Shown here one piece after another: positions 9,804 through 18,987 of a stretch of 64,000 nt of DNA. A program made the translations under genes and the position numbers. The stretch spans positions 1 to 64,000 of the forward strand of contig NZ_JALDWJ010000002.1 of the NCBI RefSeq assembly GCF_022758295.1, given 5' to 3'. Below the pieces are notes generated by a model. The model saw only the letters and a program-made list of their open reading frames with translations, was not told the DNA's origin and ran no database searches. The DNA comes from Lysobacter sp. CFH 32150. Lineage in GTDB: Bacteria; Pseudomonadota; Gammaproteobacteria; Xanthomonadales; Xanthomonadaceae. The number at the start of each line of letters is the position of its first letter. The stretch's first letter is position 1.

Positions 9804-10930
9804 TGCTGACGGCGCGCGTCATCGGCGCGCTGTCCGAAATCCCTGCGCTGCAGTGGGATGCGCTCCACGACGGGCGCAACCCCTTCGTCACCCATGCTTT
9901 CCTCGCCGGGCTGGAACAGCACGGCTGCCTGCGCCCGCATTACGGCTGGACGCCGCAGCATCTGGGCCTGTGGGATGGCGACCTGCTTCTCGCCGCCGCT
10001 CCCGGTTATCGCAAGACCAATTCGCATGGCGAATTCGTGTTCGACCACGCATGGGCGCATGCCTACGCGCAGCACGGCCAGGACTATTTCCCGAAGTTGT
10101 TGTGTGCAGTGCCATACACGCCCGTGACGGGGTCGCGACTGCTCGCGCACACGGATGCGCAAAGACATGCGCTGGTGCAGGCGCTCACAGATGCATGCAC
10201 GAACGAAGCGCTGTCGTCGGCGCACGTGAATTTCCACACAGCGGAAGACGATGCGGCTTTCGACCGGACGTGGCTGCCACGTATCGACGTGCAGTACCAC
10301 TGGCGCAACAACGCCGGCTGGCACGATTTCGGCGAGTTTCTCGCGGCAATGGATCACAAGCATCGCAAGAACATTCGCCAGGAACGGACCAAGGTCGAGC
10401 GCGCGGGCATCGCATTCCGCACTGTGCATGGCGACGAGGCGAGCGAGGGGGATCTCGCCACGATGCACGGCTACTACCTGCGCACTTTCCGCGATTACGG
10501 CAACACCCCGGCCCTTACGCTGGATTTCTTCCGGCACCTTGCACGCGCGATGCCACGGCAGTTGGTGCTGTTCTTCGCCGAACGTGGTCGCGAAACCATT
10601 GCCGGCGCCCTTTGCCTGCGCGGTGGCGACACCTTGTTCGGACGCTACTGGGGCGCAAGCGAGCCACTGCCAGGGTTGCACTTCGAAACCTGTTACTACC
10701 AGGGTATCGAGTACTGCTTGCGCGAGGGCTTACGCGTGTTCGAACCCGGTGCGCAGGGAGAACACAAACTGGCGCGGGGTTTCTTGCCGACGCTCGTGCG
10801 CAGCCGGCACTGGATCGCCGACCCTGAGTTCGCCATGGCCGTCGGACGCTGGTGCGCTGAAGAAACCGCCTCCGTGCAGCGCTATGCAACGACGCTGGCG
10901 ATGCACTCGCCGTTCCGCGCGGACCACTGA
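9803..10930 (+). CDS. FemAB-like / GNAT-fold protein (PF04339 type)
   Basis: A 375-residue protein of the COG3146 family, a double GNAT-fold protein related to peptidoglycan-peptide aminoacyl transferases (FemAB). Family marks visible are NPFVTHAFLAGLEQHG near residue 27, the HKHRKNIRQERTKVERAGI helix near residue 190, TFRDYGNTPALTLDFF and the C-terminal EPGAQGEHKLARGFLP. The actual substrate in Proteobacteria is not established. Its ATG overlaps the trxB stop by one base, and aat follows 2 bp downstream. The neighbouring aat product also moves aminoacyl groups from tRNA, so an aminoacyl-tRNA-linked role is possible but inferred. Confidence 0.85.
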
Positions 10931-10932
10931 CG

Positions 10933-11679
10933 ATGCGGCTACCGGCTCTTCATGTGCAGGTACTGGATGCCAATTCCGAGGCGCCATTCCCGCCGGTGTC
11001 GTCAGCCTTGCGCGAGCCCGACGGCCTGCTGGCGATGGGCGGCGACCTCTCCCCTGCCCGCCTGCTCAACGCTTATCGCCATGGCATCTTTCCGTGGTAT
11101 TCCAACGGCCAGCCGATCCTGTGGTGGTGCCCGGACCCGCGCATGGTGTTTCGCACGGATGGTGTGCGCTTACCGTCGCGTTTTCGCCGCGAGCTACGGA
11201 GAAGCGATTGGCTGATCCGTGCGGATACCGCCTTCGCCGACGTGATTGGCGCCTGCGCGCGCATACCGCGCCGGGGGCAGCGTGGAACCTGGATCACGCG
11301 CGACATGCAGGCCGCCTACGTGGAACTACATCGACTCGGACACGCCCATAGCGTGGAGGTGTTCGACGGCGCGCGCCTGGTCGGCGGCATCTACGGCGTG
11401 GCGGTCGGACGGATGTTCTTCGGCGAAAGCATGTTCAGCGCCGCATCGGGTGGCTCCAAGGTGGCGCTTGCCGCCCTCGCCCAGCGCCTGCGCGATTGGG
11501 ACTGGCCCCTGATCGATGCACAGGTCGAGAACGAGCATCTGGTCAGCCTCGGCGCGGAATCGTGGCCCCGCGCGCAATTCCTGCAGCAAGCCACTGCCCT
11601 CGCCTCCCAATCCGAGCCACAGGGCAGCTGGAGCGCACGTTTCGGCCTCCTGCCCGCCCGTCTGCTTGCTGCGACTTAG
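10933..11679 (+). CDS. aat: Leucyl/phenylalanyl-tRNA--protein transferase
   Basis: Attaches Leu or Phe to N-terminal Arg or Lys of proteins, creating N-degrons read by ClpS-ClpAP. The 248-residue protein carries the family blocks [68 protein letters not shown] and [15 protein letters not shown]. It is transcribed towards clpA/clpS with infA between. The same four genes are clustered in E. coli, tying the N-degron writer to its reader and protease. Confidence 0.96.
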   Translation: MRLPALHVQVLDANSEAPFPPVSSALREPDGLLAMGGDLSPARLLNAYRHGIFPWYSNGQPILWWCPDPRMVFRTDGVRLPSRFRRELRRSDWLIRADTAFADVIGACARIPRRGQRGTWITRDMQAAYVELHRLGHAHSVEVFDGARLVGGIYGVAVGRMFFGESMFSAASGGSKVALAALAQRLRDWDWPLIDAQVENEHLVSLGAESWPRAQFLQQATALASQSEPQGSWSARFGLLPARLLAAT

Positions 11680-11768
11680 CCGGCGTTTTGCCAGCACGAC
11701 CGGGCGCGTGTCAGAATGCTCGACTTTGCGGGCGGCCCATCGCCGCCCCGCCACCATCCAGGAAACGC

Positions 11769-11987
11769 ATGGCCAAAGACGATGTCATTGAATTCGAAGG
11801 CTCGGTCACCGAGACGCTCCCGAACACGATGTTCCGGGTGAAGCTCGAGAACGGCCACGAAATCATCGCGCACATCTCCGGGCGCATGCGGAAGAACTAC
11901 ATCCGCATCCTCACAGGTGACAAGGTCAAGGTCGAAATGACCCCATACGACCTGACCAAGGGTCGAATTACCTATCGCATGAAATAA
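11769..11987 (+). CDS. infA: Translation initiation factor IF-1
   Basis: A 72-residue S1/OB-fold protein that binds the 30S A site during initiation. The sequence [19 protein letters not shown], followed by [21 protein letters not shown], is close to the bacterial consensus. The ATG at 11769 follows GGAAACGC. It is closed by a strong hairpin terminator shared with convergent clpA. Confidence 0.98.
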   Translation: MAKDDVIEFEGSVTETLPNTMFRVKLENGHEIIAHISGRMRKNYIRILTGDKVKVEMTPYDLTKGRITYRMK

Positions 11988-12007
11988 TTGCGGTAACCAA
12001 TTGAATG

Positions 12008-12033
12008 AAAAGGCGGCCATTGGCCGCCTTTTT
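12008..12033. terminator. Bidirectional terminator between infA and clpA
   Basis: AAAAGGCGGCC (12008-12018) pairs with GGCCGCCTTTT (12022-12032) around ATT, with A- and T-runs at both ends. It sits 20 bp after infA and 20 bp after the convergent clpA, so it can end both transcripts. Confidence 0.92.
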
Positions 12034-12052
12034 GCTGGTGCGGATCAGCCAG

Positions 12053-14332
12053 TCAGACGGTGACCGGCAGCAGCTTTTCTGGCTCCGGCTGCGTGTCGAC
12101 CACCAGTTCGCCATCGCGCACGTCGATGCTGACACGGCCGCCGTTGGCCAGCTTGCCGAACAGCAACTCGTCCGCCAGCGCGCGCTTGATCTTGTCCTGG
12201 ATCAACCGGGCCATCGGTCGCGCACCCATCAGCGGATCGAAACCGTGCTGCGCCAGCCAATCCCGCGCAGGTGGCGTCGCCGACAGCGAGACGTTCTTCT
12301 CATGCAGCTGCATTTCCAGCTCGATCAGGAACTTGTCGACCACGCGCAGGATGTGGTCCATGCCCAGCGCCTGGAACTGCACCACCGCGTCGAGGCGGTT
12401 GCGGAATTCCGGCGTAAAGCTGCGGCGGATCACTTCCATCGCGTCGGTGCTGTGGTCCTGTTGGGTAAAGCCGATCGTCCGGCGCGCCGCCTGTGCGGCA
12501 CCGGCGTTGGTCGTCATCACCAGGACCACGTTCTTGAAGTTGGCTTCGCGCCCGTTGGTATCGGTGAGGATGCCGCGGTCCATGACCTGCAACAGGATGT
12601 TGAAGATGTCCGGGTGCGCCTTCTCGACCTCATCGAGCAGCAGCACGCAGTGCGGCGTCTTGACGATCTTCTCGGTCAGCAGACCACCCTGGTCGAAACC
12701 GACATAACCCGGAGGCGCACCAATCAGGCGACTGACGGAGTGCGATTCCATGTATTCGGACATGTCGAAGCGCACCAGCTCGATGCCGAGCTGCAGCGCG
12801 AGCTGCTTGGTGACCTCAGTCTTGCCGACGCCGGTCGGGCCGGCGAACAGGAAGTTGCCGATCGGCTTGTCTGGATTGGCCAGGCCCGATCGCGCGAGCT
12901 TGATTGCCGAGGTCAGCGTGTCGATCGCCTGATCCTGGCCGAAGATCACCATCTTCAGGTTGCGCTCGAGGTTCTTGAGCACATCCTTGTCGGAGGCGCT
13001 GACCTGCTTGGTCGGGATGCGCGCCATCTTGGCGACGATGGTTTCGATCTCCTCGACGTCGATCAGCACCTTGCGAGTGCCTTCCGGCAGTAGCCGCTGG
13101 CGCGCGCCCGCCTCGTCGATCACGTCGATGGCCTTGTCCGGCAGCAAGCGGTCGCCGATGTGCTTGACCGACAAATCGACCGCGGCCTGCAGCGCCTCGT
13201 TAGCGTAGGTCACGCCGTGGTGTGCTTCGTACTTGGGCTTGAGGCCATGCAGGATCTCGACGGTCTCGCCGACGGTCGGCTCCACGATGTCGATCTTCTG
13301 GAAGCGCCGCGCCAGGGCGCGGTCCTTCTCGAAGATCCCGCGGTATTCCTGGAATGTGGTCGAGCCGATGCAACGCAGGTCGCCCGTGGCCAGTGCGGGC
13401 TTGATCAGGTTCGACGCATCCATGGTGCCGCCCGAGGCGGAACCGGCACCGATGATGGTGTGGATCTCGTCGATGAACAAGATCGCGCCCGGGTGCTTCT
13501 TCAGCTGTGCCAGCACCGCCTTCAGGCGCTTCTCGAAATCGCCGCGGTACTTGGTGCCGGCGACCAGCGCGCCGAGGTCCAGTGCGTAGATCACGGCGTC
13601 GGCCAGCACTTCCGGCACATCACCTTCGACGATGCGCTTGGCCAACCCTTCGGCCAACGCCGTCTTGCCGACGCCGGCTTCGCCGACGTAGAGCGGGTTG
13701 TTCTTGCGGCGGCGGCATAGCACCTGGATGGTGCGTTCGACTTCGTCGGCGCGGCCGACCAGCGGATCGATCTTGCCAGCCAGCGCCAGTTCGTTGAGGT
13801 TGCTGGCGAATTCCGCCAGCGCGTCGCCCTTGTGCTCGCCCTCGCCCCCCTCGCCGGACTTGCTGCTTTCATCCTGCGATTGCGACTCCTCGCCATCGCC
13901 CTGCTTGGCGATGCCGTGGGAGAGGTAATTGACGACGTCCAGCCGGTTCACGTCCTGCTGGTTGAGGAAGTAGACCGCGTGCGAGTCCTTTTCGCCGTAG
14001 ATCGCCACCAGCACATTGGCGCCGGAGACTTCCTTCTTGCCGGAGGACTGCACGTGGTAGACCGCGCGCTGCAACACGCGCTGGAATCCGAGCGTAGGCT
14101 GGGTGTCGCGGCCGTCGTCGTCGGCGAGCTTGGCGACCGAGGTTTCGATCGCCTGCTCCAACTCCTGCCGCAGGCGCGGGAAATCGGCGCCAATGGCCTT
14201 GAGCACGGCTTCGGCGGACGGGTTGTCGAGCAGGGCCAGCAACAGGTGTTCGACGGTCATGAATTCATGACGCGCTTCGCGGGCCCGCTTGTAACACTGG
14301 CCGATGGTCTGCTCGAGATCTTTGCTAAACAT
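12053..14332 (-). CDS. clpA: ATP-dependent Clp protease ATP-binding subunit ClpA
   Basis: Hexameric AAA+ unfoldase that feeds substrates to ClpP, including N-degron proteins delivered by ClpS. The 759-residue protein has the N-terminal Clp repeat domain (residues 1-145). D1 has Walker A GEAGVGKTALAEG and Walker B ILFIDEIHTIIGAG. D2 has Walker A GPTGVGKTEVTKQ and VLLLDEVEKAHPDIFN. Between the N domain and D1 lies an acidic, serine-rich linker (SQSQDESSKSGEGGEGEHKG). The IGF-type ClpP-docking loop is present as RTIGFTQQD. clpS lies 101 bp upstream on the same strand. Confidence 0.97.
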   Translation of the reverse strand: MFSKDLEQTIGQCYKRAREARHEFMTVEHLLLALLDNPSAEAVLKAIGADFPRLRQELEQAIETSVAKLADDDGRDTQPTLGFQRVLQRAVYHVQSSGKKEVSGANVLVAIYGEKDSHAVYFLNQQDVNRLDVVNYLSHGIAKQGDGEESQSQDESSKSGEGGEGEHKGDALAEFASNLNELALAGKIDPLVGRADEVERTIQVLCRRRKNNPLYVGEAGVGKTALAEGLAKRIVEGDVPEVLADAVIYALDLGALVAGTKYRGDFEKRLKAVLAQLKKHPGAILFIDEIHTIIGAGSASGGTMDASNLIKPALATGDLRCIGSTTFQEYRGIFEKDRALARRFQKIDIVEPTVGETVEILHGLKPKYEAHHGVTYANEALQAAVDLSVKHIGDRLLPDKAIDVIDEAGARQRLLPEGTRKVLIDVEEIETIVAKMARIPTKQVSASDKDVLKNLERNLKMVIFGQDQAIDTLTSAIKLARSGLANPDKPIGNFLFAGPTGVGKTEVTKQLALQLGIELVRFDMSEYMESHSVSRLIGAPPGYVGFDQGGLLTEKIVKTPHCVLLLDEVEKAHPDIFNILLQVMDRGILTDTNGREANFKNVVLVMTTNAGAAQAARRTIGFTQQDHSTDAMEVIRRSFTPEFRNRLDAVVQFQALGMDHILRVVDKFLIELEMQLHEKNVSLSATPPARDWLAQHGFDPLMGARPMARLIQDKIKRALADELLFGKLANGGRVSIDVRDGELVVDTQPEPEKLLPVTV

Positions 14333-14433
14333 GAAGCGATGGCCTCCTGACTACTACCCACGCAGATTGGGGTGTCGGTCGGCCTTTTCCAGTGCCTCGG
14401 GTTGCGGGTCAGCGCGCAACCGACGACCTGTGT

Positions 14434-14757
14434 TTACGCCTTTTCCATCGTGCACAGCAAGGGGTGCTGGTTGAGTCTTGAATATTCATTCACTTGCGCC
14501 ACCTTGGATTCGGCCACATCACGGGTGAATACCCCGCATACGCCGCGGCCACGGGTGTGGACGTGGAGCATGACCTGAGTTGCTTTCTCCAGGTCCATGG
14601 CGAAAAAACGCATCAGCACGTCGACCACGAAATCCATCGGTGTGTAATCGTCGTTCAGCAACAGGACGGAATACAGCGGTGGGCGGGCGGTTTCCGGCTT
14701 GCTGGTTTCGACCAGGACTCCATGGTCGCGTTCGTGTTCGGTCTTGCGGGTCGTCAT
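14434..14757 (-). CDS. clpS: ATP-dependent Clp protease adaptor ClpS
   Basis: Adaptor that binds N-degron substrates (bulky hydrophobic N-termini) and hands them to ClpA. The protein has 107 residues. The core is [23 protein letters not shown] (with NDDYT of the N-degron pocket), then [22 protein letters not shown]. The flexible N-terminal tail is long enough to engage ClpA. A perfect TATAAT lies 6 nt before the ATG, so the mRNA is predicted to be leaderless, which fits the lack of a Shine-Dalgarno sequence. Confidence 0.97.
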   Translation of the reverse strand: MTTRKTEHERDHGVLVETSKPETARPPLYSVLLLNDDYTPMDFVVDVLMRFFAMDLEKATQVMLHVHTRGRGVCGVFTRDVAESKVAQVNEYSRLNQHPLLCTMEKA

Positions 14758-14763
14758 GGGCTC

Positions 14764-14769
14764 ATTATA
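14764..14769 (-). promoter_or_regulatory. -10 element of clpS, predicting a leaderless mRNA
   Basis: On the minus strand TATAATGAGCCCATG places a perfect -10 hexamer 6 nt upstream of the clpS ATG, so transcription should start at or next to the A of the ATG. The -35 region is weak (CTATTG at 17 nt). Confidence 0.6.
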
Positions 14770-14858
14770 CGAAGCGCTCCCGGCCCAATAGGCACCCTGT
14801 CATGGACGCCCCTCTCCGCGCCTGCAAAAATGCCGGCAACCACCACTGGGGAAGTCCG

Positions 14859-15350
14859 ATGCGCCGCATCTCGATCCTGTTCGCTGCACTGCTGTCCACA
14901 GCCGCCATCGCCGCCGAACCGGCCAAGCCGGCCAATGAGCCCGATCCGCGAATCAAGACGCAACTCGAGGAACTCGAATACGAGTACAAGGTCGACTCGG
15001 ACGGCGACTACCAACTGACTTTCGCGGTCGAAGGCAAGGACAAGCGCAGCCAGCTGGTGTTCGTGCGCTCCCCGGTGCAAACCTTCGGTGAGCACACGGT
15101 GCGCGAGATCTGGTCGCCCGGCTACAAGTCCAAGGACAAGGATTTTCCGGCCGAAGTCGCCAACCGGCTGCTCGTAGCCACCAACGTCAGCAAACTAGGT
15201 GCCTGGGCCAAACAGGACGAATACGCGGTGTTTGTGGTCAAGTTGCGTGCCGATGCCAGCACCAAGGAACTCGACGATGCCATCGACGCCGCAGTCCGCA
15301 GCGCCGACGAGATGGAAGCCGAGCTGACCCCAGGCAAGGACGATCTCTGA
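14859..15350 (+). CDS. Secreted YbjN-like protein, function unknown
   Basis: A 163-residue protein with a clear signal peptide (MRRISILFAALLSTAAIA, cleavage before AEP), so it is probably periplasmic. The mature part resembles the YbjN fold: EELEYEYKVDSDGDYQLTF, then a beta-rich stretch and the helix FPAEVANRLLVATNVSKLG. The C-terminus is a helical acidic tail. GGGGAA 7 nt before the ATG at 14859 decides the start; a longer in-phase start at 14802 lacks both. It is divergent from clpS and sits one base ahead of nudJ, probably in the same transcript. YbjN membership is by fold pattern only. Confidence 0.6.
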   Translation: MRRISILFAALLSTAAIAAEPAKPANEPDPRIKTQLEELEYEYKVDSDGDYQLTFAVEGKDKRSQLVFVRSPVQTFGEHTVREIWSPGYKSKDKDFPAEVANRLLVATNVSKLGAWAKQDEYAVFVVKLRADASTKELDDAIDAAVRSADEMEAELTPGKDDL

Positions 15351-15351
15351 C

Positions 15352-15831
15352 GTGAGTTACCGCGAGGGCCGCTTCTGGCAACCGGACGTCACCGTGGCCA
15401 CGGTCGTGGTGCGCGACGGGCGGCTGTTGTGCGTGGAGGAACGGGTCAACGGCGCGCTGGTGATCAACCAGCCGGCCGGCCACCTCGAACCGGACGAAAG
15501 CCTGGTCGAGGCCGCGTTGCGGGAAACCCGCGAGGAAACCGGTTGGGACGTACGCCTGACCGGATTCGTTGGTGCCTACCAGTGGAAATCACCGTTGCAA
15601 GGGGATGGCAGTGGTGGCCGGCATTACCTGCGCTTCGCGTTCGCGGCGGAACCCGTCACGCACGATCCATCGCGCAGGCTCGATGAGGGGATCGTCCAGA
15701 CCCTGTGGCTGACACCCGATGAGTTGCAGGCGCAGCAGGCGCGCCACCGCAGCCCGCTGGTGTGGCGCGCGGTGACGGATTTCCTGGCCGGGCGCCGGCA
15801 TCCGCTCGACCTGATGCAGCATCTGGCATGA
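15352..15831 (+). CDS. nudJ: Nudix hydrolase NudJ
   Basis: A 159-residue Nudix hydrolase. The complete Nudix box [20 protein letters not shown] is at about residues 43-62, followed by TGW. The gene lies directly upstream of mnmA and hflD, exactly as nudJ (ymfB) does in E. coli, where the enzyme dephosphorylates nucleoside di/triphosphates and HMP-PP. The start is GTG at 15352, one base after the preceding stop codon, implying coupled translation. No closer ATG would preserve the beta-strand before the box. Confidence 0.9.
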   Translation: MSYREGRFWQPDVTVATVVVRDGRLLCVEERVNGALVINQPAGHLEPDESLVEAALRETREETGWDVRLTGFVGAYQWKSPLQGDGSGGRHYLRFAFAAEPVTHDPSRRLDEGIVQTLWLTPDELQAQQARHRSPLVWRAVTDFLAGRRHPLDLMQHLA

Positions 15832-15841
15832 CGGCATTTCG

Positions 15842-16960
15842 ATGACTGCAGCGCGCACCATCGTCGGCATGTCCGGCGGCGTGGATTCGTCCGTCGCCGC
15901 GCTGTTGCTCAAGCAGGCGGGCGAAGACATCGCTGGCTTGTTCATGCAGAACTGGGCCGACGACGGTAGCGGCGACTGCCGCGCAGAGGACGATCGCCGC
16001 GATGCGGTTGCGGTCTGCGGCCGGCTCGGCATGCCGATCCATTTCCGCGATTTTTCACGGGAATACTGGGATGGTGTGTTCGCGCATTTCCTGGCCGAAT
16101 ACGCCGCCGGTCGCACGCCGAACCCGGACGTGCTGTGCAACCGCGAGATCAAGTTCAAGTATTTCCTCGATGCCGCGCGTGAGCTCGGTGCCGAGGCCAT
16201 CGCGACCGGGCATTACGCACGGGTCGAACGTGTCGGCGACCGGCATTGCCTGCTCCGTGCCGCCGATCGTGGCAAGGACCAGAGCTACTTCCTGCATCAG
16301 CTCGGCCAGGCACAGCTCGCAGCGACGAAATTCCCGCTGGGCGATTCGATCAAGACCGACGTGCGCGCGATCGCGCGCGAGGCCGGTCTGCCGACGCACG
16401 CCAAGAAGGATTCGACCGGCATCTGCTTTATCGGCGAGCGCGATTTCCGCGAATTCCTGTCGCGCTATCTGCCGGCGAAAACCGGCGAGATCCGCGACCC
16501 GCAAGGCCACGTGCTGGGCGAGCACCCGGGCGTGTTCTATTTCACCCTCGGCCAGCGCGAAGGCCTGCAGCTCGGCGGCGTGCGCGGACGCGATCCTGCG
16601 CCGTGGTATGTCGTCGGCAAAGACGTGGTGCACAACGTACTGGTTGTCGACCAGGGGAGCGAGAGCCAGTACCTGCTCTCGCAGGCCCTGTGGTCCGGGC
16701 CGGCGCACTGGATCGCCGGGGCGCCGCCTGCAGCACGGTTCCAATGCATGGCCCAGACCCGGTATCGGCAGCAGGAGGAAGCCTGCGAGATTGCGGTAGG
16801 CGATGACGGCGGCCTGCAAGTGCGGTTCGCGCGTCCGCAACGTGCGGTGACCCCGGGGCAATCGCTGGTGCTGTACTCCGGTGACGTCTGCCTGGGTGGT
16901 GCCGTGATCGCCGCTACGGATGCACCTTTGGAACAACGATTGCGGGAGCAGGCGGCATGA
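15842..16960 (+). CDS. mnmA: tRNA-specific 2-thiouridylase MnmA
   Basis: Inserts sulfur at C2 of the wobble uridine of tRNA-Lys, Glu and Gln. The 372-residue protein has the PP-loop SGGVDSS (residues 11-17). The catalytic nucleophile is Cys99 in NPDVLCN and the sulfur-carrying Cys195 is in [12 protein letters not shown]. The C-terminal beta-barrel runs from about residue 290. Its stop codon overlaps the hflD start (ATGA), as is common for this pair. Confidence 0.97.
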   Translation: MTAARTIVGMSGGVDSSVAALLLKQAGEDIAGLFMQNWADDGSGDCRAEDDRRDAVAVCGRLGMPIHFRDFSREYWDGVFAHFLAEYAAGRTPNPDVLCNREIKFKYFLDAARELGAEAIATGHYARVERVGDRHCLLRAADRGKDQSYFLHQLGQAQLAATKFPLGDSIKTDVRAIAREAGLPTHAKKDSTGICFIGERDFREFLSRYLPAKTGEIRDPQGHVLGEHPGVFYFTLGQREGLQLGGVRGRDPAPWYVVGKDVVHNVLVVDQGSESQYLLSQALWSGPAHWIAGAPPAARFQCMAQTRYRQQEEACEIAVGDDGGLQVRFARPQRAVTPGQSLVLYSGDVCLGGAVIAATDAPLEQRLREQAA

Positions 16961-17562
16961 GCGACATGGAAGAACGCGTACTGGCCCTGGCTGGCCTGGT
17001 GCAGGCACTGCAGCAGGTGCGGCAGATCGCCGAAACCGGCCAGGCCGACCACGCCGTGGTCAGCACGGCGCTCGATAGCGTGTTCCGTATCGATGCCGCG
17101 TCACCCGAGGCCGTGTACGGTGATGCGCAGGCCGTGGAGCCGGGCCTGAGGCTGCTGCGTGACTATTTCGGCAACGCCGCGCGTGATGAATTGCTGCCGC
17201 GCCTTGCGCTTGCGGTCATCCAGCTCGAACGCCGCTTCGTGCACGAGACCGCCACCGCCGAACAGGTCCATGACGGCATCATCGCGTTGGCACCATCGAT
17301 GCAGCGCCTGGGCAGCACCCATCCCGACATCCTTGCGGCGCTCGGCAGCCTGTATGCCGATACCGTCAGCCACCTGCGTCCGCGCGTGATGGTACAGGGC
17401 AACCCCCACTACCTTGGTCAGGCCGGCGTCGTCGCCGAGATTCGCGCGGTGCTGCTGGCCGCCTTGCGTTCGGCGGTGCTATGGCGGCAACTCGGGGGCA
17501 GCTTGTGGGATTTCCTGCTGCGCCGGCGCGAAGTAGCGGCAGCGGTGCAGGCGCGCTTGTAA
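16957..17562 (+). CDS. hflD: High frequency lysogenization protein HflD homolog
   Basis: A 201-residue, mostly helical, peripheral inner-membrane protein. In E. coli HflD binds lambda CII; its ancestral role is unclear. Family features are [20 protein letters not shown] at the start, [17 protein letters not shown] in the middle and the C-terminal VRAVL-like helix ([20 protein letters not shown]). The 4-bp ATGA overlap with mnmA and the order nudJ-mnmA-hflD support the call. purB, which follows in E. coli, is not here; cysG is convergent instead. Confidence 0.93.
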   Translation: MSDMEERVLALAGLVQALQQVRQIAETGQADHAVVSTALDSVFRIDAASPEAVYGDAQAVEPGLRLLRDYFGNAARDELLPRLALAVIQLERRFVHETATAEQVHDGIIALAPSMQRLGSTHPDILAALGSLYADTVSHLRPRVMVQGNPHYLGQAGVVAEIRAVLLAALRSAVLWRQLGGSLWDFLLRRREVAAAVQARL

Positions 17563-17583
17563 CAACCGCGGTGCGACTGTCGC

Positions 17584-18981
17584 TCATGCGTTGGTGAGCG
17601 GCGGCGCGCCGTACCAGTGCAACTGCTGGGCGTACTGCGCCGTCGGGCCAAGGATCAGCAGTGCCGGCGATTGCACAGCGTGTTGCGTGGCGAGTTCGAC
17701 CAGTTCCGCAAGCGTGCCGCAGACCGTGCGTTGCTGTGGCAGGCTGGCGTTTTCGACCAGAACGAAAGGTGTGTCCGGCTGTGCGCCGTGGGTGAGCAGT
17801 TTTTCCCGCAGCACCGGCAAAGCGCGCACGCCCATGTAGACCGCCAGGGTTTGCCGGCCAACGGCAAGCGCCGCCCAGTCCTCGTCGCCGAAATCGGTAT
17901 TGCAATGCGCGGTGAGCAGCCGCAGCGACTGCGCATGATTGCGATGGGTCAGCGGCACACCGGTGTAGGCGGCGCAGGCCAGTGCGGCAGTGATGCCCGG
18001 GATCACGCGGTACGGCACCCCATGCGCGTGCAGGAACTCGATTTCCTCGCCACCGCGACCGAACACGAACGGGTCTCCCCCCTTCAGCCGCACCACGTGC
18101 GCGCCTGTGCGGGCGTATTCCAGCAATAGTTCGTGCGTACGTTCCTGCGGCACGTGCGTGCCACCGCCCTCCTTGCCCACGTCGATGAACACGGCATCGC
18201 GGCGCGCCATGGCGAGAATGTCGGCTTGGACCAACCGATCGAACAGGATCACGTCGGCCGTGCTCAGCGCGCGCAGCGCCGCCAACGTCAGTAGTTCCGG
18301 ATTGCCAGGTCCGGCTCCGACCAACGTCACGCTGCCTGCAGTGGCGCCATCGGGTTGTTCGAGCGCAGCGCTCAGGGCTTGGCTGGCGTCTTCCGGCTGC
18401 GCCTGTTCGACCAGGCGCGCGACCTCGCCGCGCCAGAGTTCGTCATAGAAGCGCCGCCGCTGGGCCAGGTCGGGAAAACGTGCACGAATCCGCCCGCGAA
18501 AACCTTCGAGCAACCGGGCCAGCGGGCCCAGCGAATGCTCCAGCGTCGCTTCCAGCCGTTCGCGCACTTTCCGCGCCAGCATCGGCGCTGCGCCACCGGA
18601 GGAAATCGCGATCACCAATGGCGATCGATCGACGATTGCAGGTACCTGGAAACTGGAAAGCTCGGCATCGTCGACCACGTTGACGAACACGTTGTGCGTT
18701 TCGGCGGCAGCGGCGACTTCCTGGTTGACGGCGATGTCATCCGTTGCCGCGATCACCAGGCGCTGCCCCTGTAGCCAGTGCGCTTGAAAGTCGCCAGGCA
18801 GATGCACGATTCGCCCTGCATCCCGCCATCCCTCCAGCGTCGGCGTGAGCGTCGGTGCACCCACGCTGAGGTGCGCGCCGGCTTCGAGCAACAATCGCGC
18901 CTTGCGCTCGGCCACGGTGCCACCGCCGACCAGGAGGACCGGTCGACTGCGCAAGTCGACGAAGAGCGGAAACAGGTTCAT
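17584..18981 (-). CDS. cysG: Siroheme synthase CysG (trifunctional)
   Basis: Makes siroheme from uroporphyrinogen III by methylation, NAD-dependent oxidation and ferrochelation. The 465-residue protein has the N-terminal precorrin-2 dehydrogenase/ferrochelatase half (residues 1-205, NAD loop LVGGGTVAERKARLL). The SAM-dependent methyltransferase half begins at SVTLVGAGPGNPELLTL, with VRLKGGDPFVFGRGGEE and VIPGITAALACAAYTGVPLTH split across conserved blocks. It is the last gene of the nitrate operon, 6 bp after the transporter. It supplies the siroheme that NirB requires, so placement explains its role. Confidence 0.96.
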   Translation of the reverse strand: MNLFPLFVDLRSRPVLLVGGGTVAERKARLLLEAGAHLSVGAPTLTPTLEGWRDAGRIVHLPGDFQAHWLQGQRLVIAATDDIAVNQEVAAAAETHNVFVNVVDDAELSSFQVPAIVDRSPLVIAISSGGAAPMLARKVRERLEATLEHSLGPLARLLEGFRGRIRARFPDLAQRRRFYDELWRGEVARLVEQAQPEDASQALSAALEQPDGATAGSVTLVGAGPGNPELLTLAALRALSTADVILFDRLVQADILAMARRDAVFIDVGKEGGGTHVPQERTHELLLEYARTGAHVVRLKGGDPFVFGRGGEEIEFLHAHGVPYRVIPGITAALACAAYTGVPLTHRNHAQSLRLLTAHCNTDFGDEDWAALAVGRQTLAVYMGVRALPVLREKLLTHGAQPDTPFVLVENASLPQQRTVCGTLAELVELATQHAVQSPALLILGPTAQYAQQLHWYGAPPLTNA

Positions 18982-18987
18982 CTGGCA

